64,000 bases of DNA from Mucilaginibacter sp. OK268 (GTDB lineage Bacteria; Bacteroidota; Bacteroidia; Sphingobacteriales; Sphingobacteriaceae), in assembly GCF_900103125.1 (NCBI RefSeq), contig NZ_FNJV01000003.1, forward strand, positions 62,001-126,000. The letters are read 5' to 3'. The notes beneath the pieces were generated by a model. The model saw only the letters and a list, made by a program, of their open reading frames with translations. It was not told where the DNA came from and ran no database searches. Below, piece by piece: positions 42,427 to 50,538 of the stretch. Position 1 is the stretch's first letter; each line of letters starts with the position of its first letter. The position numbers and the translations under genes are program-made.

Positions 42427-43074
42427 TCAGGCAGATTTTCTGCTGTGGTTGATCAATGCTGATTCATAAACCGAAGCAATAATATCATCGGCAGAAAATG
42501 TACCCAGGAAGTCGAAATCGATATGACTATAAATAACTTGTTTTGAAGGGGCAACAATATAAGTGGCTAAAAGCGGCGCGTTTACATCAATACCCGAAAA
42601 CCTGTTCCAAACCGGATCTTCATCGGAAAACACTCTGAACGCCTGCGCCAGTTCTTTTTCCTCATCATAATAAAAATTAAGGGTAAAGCTATGTTCCCAG
42701 GCTTTCTTTTCCAGTTCTTCGGTACGCTCATCACTGATGATCAACAAGTTTCCGCCACTGGCTTTTATTTCATTATGGATATTGTTAAGTTGTTTGAGCA
42801 ACGTAAAACCATGATCACGCCAATGATGCGAATAAAAAGCGATCACCAGTGGCTTATTCAAAAGATGTCTTAATGAAACAGGGCCATGCACTTCGGCTCC
42901 GTTAAAAAACTGTTGCCAGCGACTGTAAGTACTATAGAATTTAAGATCTGGCACATAGTTGCCGGCCTTAACAGGCTTTAATGGCTGGTATGGCTTAAAC
43001 GGAAGATCGGCATCAGCAACGATTTCTGACAGATCAAAAAATGGATATTTGTTATTATTATTTGTAGTTAACAT
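42427..43074 (-). CDS. Peroxiredoxin/redoxin-fold protein lacking cysteine, 215 aa
   Basis: The region from about 85 to 175 follows the AhpC/TSA fold: [25 protein letters not shown] in the active-site helix position (motif about 75-99), [19 protein letters not shown] (about 107-125), [16 protein letters not shown] (about 134-149) and [17 protein letters not shown] (about 169-185). The place of the peroxidatic T-x-x-C is SHHWRDH, and the whole protein contains no cysteine. It therefore cannot act as a thiol peroxidase and may be a structural or sensor derivative. It heads an operon with carbonic anhydrase. It has no signal peptide. Confidence 0.8.
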   Translation of the reverse strand: MLTTNNNNKYPFFDLSEIVADADLPFKPYQPLKPVKAGNYVPDLKFYSTYSRWQQFFNGAEVHGPVSLRHLLNKPLVIAFYSHHWRDHGFTLLKQLNNIHNEIKASGGNLLIISDERTEELEKKAWEHSFTLNFYYDEEKELAQAFRVFSDEDPVWNRFSGIDVNAPLLATYIVAPSKQVIYSHIDFDFLGTFSADDIIASVYESALINHSRKSA

Positions 43075-43132
43075 TTTTAATAGAATGAAGATTAAACGAA
43101 TTGTATTTGATTGTTGTGATGATAGATCAGGG

Positions 43133-43225
43133 TCAACAACTGCACAATCCGTAAACTACAGGATAGTCAGCTAATAGCCTGACGACTGCGGGCTTGTTTA
43201 ATTGATTTACCAGATAAGCGTTCAT
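43133..43225 (-). CDS. Possible 30-codon leader peptide ending Cys-Ser-Cys
   Basis: ATG at 43225 to TGA at 43133 encodes a 30-residue peptide starting MNAYLVNQLNKP and ending YGLCSC. The composition is protein-like, and the ORF ends 58 nt before the redoxin start. A random ORF of this length is not rare, so coding is uncertain. If translated, ribosome stalling at the terminal cysteine codons could sense cysteine or sulfur status and control the downstream redoxin-carbonic anhydrase genes. Confidence 0.35.
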   Translation of the reverse strand: MNAYLVNQLNKPAVVRLLADYPVVYGLCSC

Positions 43226-43489
43226 AAAATATATGTTAAATAATGAGATCAGTAAAATATGAGAATAGACGGGATCGACAGAAGGCTTTTGGTTCAACAA
43301 CAGCAACACACTTCTCTTTTCATATCTTCACGATATAAAAAGAGAAGTGTATTAAAGGTTAATTTACGACCCGGCATGATTTTGAATGTTTTGAAGTTCA
43401 AATATACTATAATGTCTATCTATTTAGTATGTATTTTATAAATTATTTTTTTATTTTTTGTTTTCTATCTTTCAGACAAAAAACTAACT
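43226..43489. other. Divergent region before the L,D-transpeptidase gene
   Basis: This is the remainder of the 415-nt gap between the redoxin and transpeptidase genes. It contains one strong inverted repeat (43308-43350) and a TATCTTTC box at 43466-43473, 17 nt before the transpeptidase start, which could be a -7 promoter element. No further gene was seen. Confidence 0.4.
43308..43350. promoter_or_regulatory. Perfect 13-bp inverted repeat in the divergent region
   Basis: ACACTTCTCTTTT (43308-43320) is the exact reverse complement of AAAAGAGAAGTGT (43338-43350), with inner TATC/GATA also pairing. On the minus strand it precedes the possible leader ORF by 83 nt. It has no T tract, so a leader hairpin or operator is more likely than a terminator. 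Confidence 0.5.
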
Positions 43490-45151
43490 ATGCTAAACGG
43501 GCGAATAAAATACTATACTTTACTGATAATCACCGGTATTTCTATTTTGTTTAGCTGCACTCAAAACCCCAAACACCGGGTATCCAAAGCCGATTCTATA
43601 AAAAAGAAGGCCGTAAAAGAATGGAACAAAACCATCCCCGGCAATTTCAGCGATCAAACAAAGGCCGTTTTCGACAGCTTACAAATAAATATTTTCCTGA
43701 AAAAGTATCCCGCCTTTGATCCATATGCCAAGGATATTAACTTGTTTTATAGTAAGCGTAAATTTGCTTACGCCTGGTACGCAAACAACACATTAATAGA
43801 GCAAGCTGGTAACCTGGTTGATAGATTAAATAATTTACAAAACGAGGGTATTTATAGAGCTATCCCCTACCCAAAATCCCTAGACTCACTGGTGTTTGAT
43901 GCGCATCCAAAAGCAACTACCGCAAAAGCTAAAACCAATATTACTACCGAGTTGATGCTTACCGCGCAGTATTTTGTTTTTTCAAAACTGGCTTTTCAGG
44001 GTATGAGCGACTCGGTAACCCGTGCTGTAAACTGGTATCTGCCCCGTAAAAAAGTCTCCTACAATGATTACCTGGATAGTTTGCTAAAAAAACCGGGAAA
44101 ACCGGGTGGAACTTTATCCGAACCTGTTTACCGGCAATATGACCTGTTAAAAACCTTCCTGGCTAAATACCGCCATCTGGATACCATAGATAAGTGGCAA
44201 CCGCTTATTATCGAAAAAAAGTTAAAACCTGGCGACTCCACAGCAGTGATATCATTGATCAAGAAACGGCTTTATAAATTGGAGGATTTTAAAGGCGATA
44301 CAACGAGCAATGTTTATGACGATGAACTGAAAGGTGCCTTTAAGCAATTTCAGTTGCGACATGGCCTTACTGCCGATGGCATTGCCGGTGCTGGTACCAT
44401 AGCCGAATTAAACGTTCCTTTAAAAACCCGGATGCGGCAGATCATCGTGAACATGGAACGCTGCAGATGGCTCCCAGTAAGTCTGAATACTGATTACCTG
44501 GCAGTGAATATACCTGAGTTTAAACTCCATGTTTATCACGCCGATAGTCTGTTATGGAGCTGCAATGTAGTTGTAGGTCAAAAAGTTCATCAAACAGTGA
44601 TATTCTACGGCGAGATGCAGTATATCGTTTTTAGTCCGTACTGGAACTTGCCTGAAAGTATCATCCGCAACGAGGTATTGCCCGAGATAAGAAAGAACTC
44701 CAACTATGTGAATGAACATAATATGATCATTACCGGGAAAGAAAATGGTTTACCAGTGATTAAACAAAAACCAGGTCCGGCCAATTCCCTGGGATTGGTT
44801 AAATTCCTGTTTCCGAACAGTTATAGTATCTATTTGCATGATACACCTTCTAAATCATTATTTGGCGAATCGTCAAGAGCATTCAGTCATGGATGTATCC
44901 GCGTTGGCGAACCAGCTAAGCTTGCTTCTTTTCTATTAAAATACGATACAACCTGGACGGCCGACCGGATCAGTAAGGCTATGCACCTGGGCAAAGAGCA
45001 GCAAATAACCCTTAAACATAAAACACCCGTTTTTATAGCCTACTTTACCGCTTTTACAGATCGTAACAACAAACTCAATTTCCGCAAGGATATATATAAC
45101 CGGGACGAACAACTGGCATCAATGATCATATCAGGAAAAGGTAGTTATTAA
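43490..45151 (+). CDS. L,D-transpeptidase (YkuD family) lipoprotein with peptidoglycan-binding domain, 553 aa
   Basis: A lipoprotein signal peptide ends at ILFSC (Cys at about 23). A scaffold domain (about 50-240) is followed by a PG_binding_1-like domain (YDDELKGAFKQFQLRHGLTADGIAG, about 277-301) and the YkuD catalytic domain (about 340-490). The catalytic motif is HDTPSKSLFGESSRAFSHGCIRVGEP (about 450-475), with the nucleophilic Cys at about 468. This is the architecture of periplasmic YcbB-like L,D-transpeptidases, which form 3-3 cross-links or attach proteins to peptidoglycan. It stands alone on the plus strand before the SusCD operon. Confidence 0.94.
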   Translation: MLNGRIKYYTLLIITGISILFSCTQNPKHRVSKADSIKKKAVKEWNKTIPGNFSDQTKAVFDSLQINIFLKKYPAFDPYAKDINLFYSKRKFAYAWYANNTLIEQAGNLVDRLNNLQNEGIYRAIPYPKSLDSLVFDAHPKATTAKAKTNITTELMLTAQYFVFSKLAFQGMSDSVTRAVNWYLPRKKVSYNDYLDSLLKKPGKPGGTLSEPVYRQYDLLKTFLAKYRHLDTIDKWQPLIIEKKLKPGDSTAVISLIKKRLYKLEDFKGDTTSNVYDDELKGAFKQFQLRHGLTADGIAGAGTIAELNVPLKTRMRQIIVNMERCRWLPVSLNTDYLAVNIPEFKLHVYHADSLLWSCNVVVGQKVHQTVIFYGEMQYIVFSPYWNLPESIIRNEVLPEIRKNSNYVNEHNMIITGKENGLPVIKQKPGPANSLGLVKFLFPNSYSIYLHDTPSKSLFGESSRAFSHGCIRVGEPAKLASFLLKYDTTWTADRISKAMHLGKEQQITLKHKTPVFIAYFTAFTDRNNKLNFRKDIYNRDEQLASMIISGKGSY

Positions 45152-45553
45152 AAATAATAATGGTCGATTGCGTATAAGGCGGCACTTTTTTTATTTGTCA
45201 TTTTGACAATAAAATCTGTTATGATAGCTTTTTAAGGTTTATAATACTGGTAAATTAAAAAAACAAAATATTTTTCGTGGCTTTGTAGGCAATAGTTAAA
45301 ATTTAATTGTCCCCTCTTTAAATCACTTCATGCGCCCGATCCTATTCCGGAGCGATTAAGTGTGAATTTAACACCAACATTGATTATTAAAACCCGAAAA
45401 AATTTAGGCCTATGTAAAAAACGCTTACTAACCCTACCCAAAGCACAATTACCCGGCGGGAAATTGCTGCTCCACAGAATGATTTTTGAATGTTTATAAA
45501 TGCAGGTGCAATCGACAGTACTTGTTATTAACTCCCTTTAAATTCAGTAAAAT
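45152..45553 (+). promoter_or_regulatory. 402-nt regulatory region of the SusC operon
   Basis: No gene was seen. TTGTCA (45195-45200) and TGACAA (45204-45209) form a palindrome with a 3-nt centre, a candidate activator site. TGGCTTTG at 45278-45285 is one base from the TANNTTTG -7 consensus. Transcription from there would give a leader of about 260 nt. Confidence 0.4.
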
Positions 45554-48500
45554 ATGAAATTTTTAAAACACCCAACGGGTGTACATAGGCCATGGATATC
45601 CAAATCTTTGCCCTTGTGTAAATTAGCCCTTGCAGGTTTAGTTCTCATAAATACGCAAACAGTGGCACTCGCAAGCCCTAAATTAGCCAACAGCTTAAAC
45701 TTTAACCTCAAAACCAATATCGCAAAAATCAGCGGTAAAGTAGTTGATGAAAAAGGCGAACCGTTAATTGGCGTAAGTATTCGCATAAAAGGTACTACAA
45801 CAGGTACCCAAACTGATACCCAGGGTAACTTTACACTTGATGCCGACAGCAAAACAGTTTTGATAGTAAGCTATATAGGCTTTACTACGAAAGAAGTAAT
45901 CGTAGGGTCAAAAACTTCATTCACCATAACACTAGCAAGTAACAATAACTTAAACGAGGTAGTAGTTACAGCTTTGGGTATCAAAAAAGAACAAAAAAAG
46001 CTTGGTTATGCACTTACAACGGTTAAAGGCGACCTTCTTGATAAAGCCAAAGAATCAAACGTTGCTTATTCATTAGAAGGCCGTGTGGCTGGTTTAAGTA
46101 TTAGCGGCACCAACGGCGGAGCAGGTTCATCTGCCCGTATATTATTACGTGGTGTAACCAGTACAGGTACTACCCAGGGGCCGTTGTTCGTAATCAATGG
46201 AGTACCAATGGATAACACCCAGAGAGGCCAGTCGGGCGAATGGGGCGGCGCCGATTATGGTGATGGTATTTCCAATATTAACCCGGATGATATCGAATCT
46301 ATGACCGTATTAAAAGGCCAGTCGGCATCTGCACTTTATGGTACCCGTGCTACAGGTGGTGTTATTTTGATCACGACCAAATCAGGCAAAAAAGATTCAG
46401 GCTTTGGTGTTGAATATAATACCAACTACCAGATGGATAAGGTTTATGATAATACCGATTTCCAAACGGTGTACGGCCAGGGAGAAAACGGAGCCAAACC
46501 AAACAATGCTGCCGATGCACTAAGTTCAGGCAACCTGGCTTGGGGAGCAAAGCTGGATGGGTCGCAGGTAATTCAGTTTGATGGTAAAAGCTATGCTTAT
46601 TCAAAAACGAGCGATGACTATACCAAATTTTACAAAACAGGTAATACCTTCACCAACACAGTTTCTTTAACCGGCGGTAATGAAACCGGCGCTTTCCGCT
46701 TATCATTATCAGATATGAATAATCATGCGATTATCCCCAATAGCGGATTGGGCAGAAAAACCTTTAACTTTAATGGCACCCAAACTGTAATGAAAAACCT
46801 GGATATAACTCTGGTTGCCAATTACATTTTGGACAATGAGAAAAACCGTTCTGGTTTAAGTGATGGCCCTGGCAACCCTAACAACGTGCAATTTTTAGCG
46901 CCAAATGAAGCTCAGAGTATTTTAGCGCCAGGCACAAAAGCTAACGGGACCGAACAATCATTTACCAATGATATATATGTGACAAATCCTTATTTTGCAG
47001 CTTATAATTTTGTATCCAGTACAAAAAGAGAGCGCTTAATATCTTCAATAGCTGCCAAATACAGCTTAACACCCTGGGCATATGTACAGGGCCGGATAGG
47101 TTATGATAATACTCATGACTCACGCCTAAATATAGAACCAACCGGGACGGCATATTTGAGTAGTAACGGTAACCTGAAAACACAAGCAACGCAAACAACC
47201 GAATTTAATGCAGATGTGTTGTTAGGCGCCAAACATGATCTGATTAAGGATTGGTTAAACCTGGACATGTCTGTAGGCGGTAACATCCGTAAAAACGATT
47301 ATGGAGGTACTTATATAAATGCCAATAATCTTATTTTCCCTTATTTTTATGATCTGTCAAACGGCCAGGTAAAACCGGCCGGAACTATCGGATCTGATTC
47401 TGATACACCAGACGACGATCCTAAAAAACAACAAGTTAACTCGGCCTATTACACAGCTGATTTTGCCGTAAAAAACTTTTTGGTTTTAAGTACAACCGGA
47501 CGTTATGATTATTATAGCAGTATAGCAAAATCTGTAGGACCGGGAATATTCACCCCATCGGTATCAGCAAGTTTTATCTTCTCTGATCTTACCCACATTA
47601 ATGGCCTTGATTTTGGAAAACTGCGTGTATCGTATGCAAAAACAAGTGGCAGCGCACAGCCTTACGCAAACAAGGTTTATTATCGCGTTGGCAATCCCGT
47701 TAATGGCGTTAATACCGTTACTTTTGGTAGCCAGCTTGCAAACCTCGACTTAAAACCGTATACCTTAAATGAGTTTGAAATTGGTACCGAGCTCAAATTC
47801 TTAAACGACCGTTTAGGGCTGGATTTGGCTTATTTTGACAGAAAAACTAAAAATGAGATAATAAACATTACCCTTGACCAAACAACTGGTTACACCAAAT
47901 CTTATGTGCCAACGGGATCAGTTAGTAATAAAGGTATAGAGGTTGAGCTGCATGGTACACCTGTAAAAACCGGAACTTTTAGCTGGACATCTTCTTTTAA
48001 CTTTACTTACATCAAAAATAAAGTATTGGAAACTGATGACCAGGGTAGAACCCTAACTTTGGGTACTTATCGCCCGTTAAATGCAGTTACCGCTTTTGTT
48101 AAAGGCCTGGCAGGCCCACAAATTATGGCTAACGACTATAAACGTGATGCCGGTGGTAACATTATATTTGACGCTACAGGTAATGCTGAAATTACAGATC
48201 GTATACCCATGGGAAGCGTAACGCCTAAATTTTATGGCGGTTTAAATAACGATTTTACTTTTAAACACTTTAACCTGGGCTTCCTGGTCGATTATCGTTT
48301 TGGCAACAAGGTATTATCGGCAACCAATTATTACAGCATTTTCCGCGGTTTAAACAAAATGACCTTACCTGGCCGAGAAACAGGTGTGGTTGGAGTTGGT
48401 GTAACCGAAAGTGGAGCACAAAACACGGTTAACGTACCTGCCGAAACCTATTATCAGACTTTAGCACGTAACGTTTCAGCATTGAATGTTTTAGATGGAA

Positions 48501-48748
48501 GCTTTATTAAACTACGCCAGGTTACATTTGGTTACAGCATCCCTAAAAATGTTTTAGGTAGCACTCCGTTCAACTCCATTACTGTTTCACTGGTAGCCAG
48601 AAACTTATGGACAATCATGAAGCATACAGACAACATTGATCCTGAATCTAACTTTGCACCTGGAATTAACTATGCAGGTATTGAAGGTACAAGCGTACCG
48701 GCTGTCAGAACATATGGGTTAAATGTTAACTTTAAATTTAAAAAATAA
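45554..48748 (+). CDS. SusC/RagA family TonB-dependent outer-membrane transporter, 1064 aa
   Basis: After a signal region (about 1-40) comes a CarboxypepD_reg-like domain (GKVVDEKGEPLIGVSIRIKGT, about 60-80, to about 135), the segment LNEVVVTALGIKKEQKKLGYA (about 133-153) that precedes the plug in SusC proteins, and the plug domain (about 155-280) with SASALYGTRATGGVILITTKSGK. The 22-strand barrel ends in GLNVNFKFK. No N-terminal FecR-interacting extension is present. With the SusD-like lipoprotein 5 nt downstream it should import a nutrient, but the operon contains oxidative rather than hydrolytic enzymes, so a glycan substrate is not implied. Confidence 0.96.
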   Translation: MKFLKHPTGVHRPWISKSLPLCKLALAGLVLINTQTVALASPKLANSLNFNLKTNIAKISGKVVDEKGEPLIGVSIRIKGTTTGTQTDTQGNFTLDADSKTVLIVSYIGFTTKEVIVGSKTSFTITLASNNNLNEVVVTALGIKKEQKKLGYALTTVKGDLLDKAKESNVAYSLEGRVAGLSISGTNGGAGSSARILLRGVTSTGTTQGPLFVINGVPMDNTQRGQSGEWGGADYGDGISNINPDDIESMTVLKGQSASALYGTRATGGVILITTKSGKKDSGFGVEYNTNYQMDKVYDNTDFQTVYGQGENGAKPNNAADALSSGNLAWGAKLDGSQVIQFDGKSYAYSKTSDDYTKFYKTGNTFTNTVSLTGGNETGAFRLSLSDMNNHAIIPNSGLGRKTFNFNGTQTVMKNLDITLVANYILDNEKNRSGLSDGPGNPNNVQFLAPNEAQSILAPGTKANGTEQSFTNDIYVTNPYFAAYNFVSSTKRERLISSIAAKYSLTPWAYVQGRIGYDNTHDSRLNIEPTGTAYLSSNGNLKTQATQTTEFNADVLLGAKHDLIKDWLNLDMSVGGNIRKNDYGGTYINANNLIFPYFYDLSNGQVKPAGTIGSDSDTPDDDPKKQQVNSAYYTADFAVKNFLVLSTTGRYDYYSSIAKSVGPGIFTPSVSASFIFSDLTHINGLDFGKLRVSYAKTSGSAQPYANKVYYRVGNPVNGVNTVTFGSQLANLDLKPYTLNEFEIGTELKFLNDRLGLDLAYFDRKTKNEIINITLDQTTGYTKSYVPTGSVSNKGIEVELHGTPVKTGTFSWTSSFNFTYIKNKVLETDDQGRTLTLGTYRPLNAVTAFVKGLAGPQIMANDYKRDAGGNIIFDATGNAEITDRIPMGSVTPKFYGGLNNDFTFKHFNLGFLVDYRFGNKVLSATNYYSIFRGLNKMTLPGRETGVVGVGVTESGAQNTVNVPAETYYQTLARNVSALNVLDGSFIKLRQVTFGYSIPKNVLGSTPFNSITVSLVARNLWTIMKHTDNIDPESNFAPGINYAGIEGTSVPAVRTYGLNVNFKFKK

Positions 48749-48753
48749 GAGAG

Positions 48754-50346
48754 ATGAAAAAACAACTGATATATAGTTGCCTGCTTATAGGTGCCACCTT
48801 TATAGCGGGTTGTACTAAAAACTTTGATCAAATAAATACCGACCCCACTAAAGTGGAACCAACTTTAGCTACTGCCCCCTATTTGATGTCCCAGGCGCAA
48901 ATTAAATTTTCTAACTCGGGCTACGATCAATTACTGTATCAAAGTATGTGGTCGCAATCACTAGCTTCAACTTATGATTACTACGGTAATGGTGATAAAT
49001 ATATTTATGCTGGTAGCGGACGCGATTATTACTCAAGGACCTGGAACACCAGCTATGGAGCTTCTACTTTAGTTGATGAAATGAAGATCATGATTAAAGG
49101 CAACGCAAGTTATACTAACCTTGATAACTGCGGAACTATTTTGAGAATGATGATATTGCAACGCATCACTGATGCTTACGGCGATATTCCCTTTTCACAG
49201 GAAGGGCAAGCAAAAGCAGGTATAGTTACACCTGTTTTTGATACGCAGCAAAGTATTTATACATCTATGCTTAGTCAGCTGGAGACAGCAACTGCTGCCC
49301 TGGATGCATCGAAAGACAAAATCCCTGCTGATCTTTTCTATGCAGGGGATATTTCCAAATGGAAAAAGTTAGGTTATTCATTAATGCTGAGGGCCGCCAT
49401 GCGTTTAACTAAAGTTGACGCAGTAACCGCACAAAAATATGCCGAAAAAGCGTATACCGGTGGAGCAATGGCATCTGTTGATGACAATGCAAAAGTAAAA
49501 GCGGATAATAGCAATAATAATGGTAACAGCGATGCTGCCGCATTATTAGTAACTGATGATTTCAGAGAAGTAAGGTGGTCAAAAACCTTGATCGACTATA
49601 TGAAATCAACTAACGATCCACGTATCAGTGCTATAGCCGAAATATCTACAGGTACCGGAAAAAAGGCTAATGAAACCCAGGTAGTTGGTATTAATACTGC
49701 AAGCCTGCAGGCAGGGATGCCAAACGGGTATGACCTTAAAGGCGGCGTTTATGACATTTCAAAAGCTCCTGGTTATCCCGGCACAAGTCCCGCCGACCCT
49801 ACTGTAGCAAACGATGCAGCAGCTCCTGATGGTAAATACTCACGTCCGCAGTTTGCAGTATATGACGATCGTAACCGTTACAACTTCCTAATGACTTACG
49901 GAGAAAGTGAGCTTTTATTTGCGGAAGCAGCATCAAAAGGCTGGAGCACAGGATCAGCGGCTACACATTATGCCAATGCTCTTACTGCTGATATGGCAAC
50001 CTTAGCTCAGTTTGGTACAACATCCGTACCAGCAGCAAGTATTACCGCCTATGTTGCCACGCATCCTTTGGTTGCGGCTACAGCTTTACAACAGATCAAT
50101 ATGGAGTATTTCGTTACAACATCAGCAACATTCAACTTCAATGAAACCTGGGCTAACTGGAGAAGGTCTGGATATCCTGTTATAACTCCGGTAACTTATC
50201 CAAATCAGTTTGCTGTATCAACTATTCCAAGAAGAATCCCTTATCCACTTGGATTGCCATCAACAAATGCTGCAAACTACGCAGCAGCTGTTGCCCGGCT
50301 TTCAGGTGGCGATACATTCGTCGCAAAAGTATGGTGGGATAAATAA
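48754..50346 (+). CDS. SusD/RagB family nutrient-binding lipoprotein (SusD-like_2 type), 530 aa
   Basis: The lipoprotein signal peptide ends FIAGC (Cys at about 20). The start of the mature part, TKNFDQINTDPTKVEPTLATAPYLMSQAQ (motif about 21-49), and the TPR-like stretch GDIPFSQEGQA, KWKKLGYSLMLRAAMRLTKVD (about 203-223) fit the SusD-like_2 group. This group pairs with SusC proteins and is common for non-starch substrates such as peptides or small glycans. It acts at the cell surface as the lid of the SusC transporter. A hairpin terminator follows, so read-through or a separate promoter must serve the genes behind it. Confidence 0.94.
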   Translation: MKKQLIYSCLLIGATFIAGCTKNFDQINTDPTKVEPTLATAPYLMSQAQIKFSNSGYDQLLYQSMWSQSLASTYDYYGNGDKYIYAGSGRDYYSRTWNTSYGASTLVDEMKIMIKGNASYTNLDNCGTILRMMILQRITDAYGDIPFSQEGQAKAGIVTPVFDTQQSIYTSMLSQLETATAALDASKDKIPADLFYAGDISKWKKLGYSLMLRAAMRLTKVDAVTAQKYAEKAYTGGAMASVDDNAKVKADNSNNNGNSDAAALLVTDDFREVRWSKTLIDYMKSTNDPRISAIAEISTGTGKKANETQVVGINTASLQAGMPNGYDLKGGVYDISKAPGYPGTSPADPTVANDAAAPDGKYSRPQFAVYDDRNRYNFLMTYGESELLFAEAASKGWSTGSAATHYANALTADMATLAQFGTTSVPAASITAYVATHPLVAATALQQINMEYFVTTSATFNFNETWANWRRSGYPVITPVTYPNQFAVSTIPRRIPYPLGLPSTNAANYAAAVARLSGGDTFVAKVWWDK

Positions 50347-50364
50347 TACCTCTATATCATAATT

Positions 50365-50403
50365 AAAAAACAAGGCTATGATGGGTTCATAGTCTTGTTT
50401 TTT
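50365..50403 (+). terminator. Hairpin terminator after SusD
   Basis: AAAACAAG and CTATGA (50367-50380 region) pair with TCATAG and CTTGTTTT (50387-50400 region) around TGGG-type loop bases, followed by a T run. It begins 19 nt after the SusD stop. Confidence 0.8.
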
Positions 50404-50538
50404 AATTTTTACACAAAAAAGGGGTATTCATATTGGCTGCAATTGCATATCAAATGCTTATTTTTATAATTACCATACACCAATAAAATCCACTCATTAA
50501 TGTATTGTTCCTTCCCTTTTACTTTCCTCTTGAATAGG

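Noticed and set aside
43133-43260. SAM-type riboswitch upstream of the redoxin gene
   Set aside because: A CTTATC string on the minus strand suggested it, but the further conserved core bases and helices of SAM riboswitches were not found.
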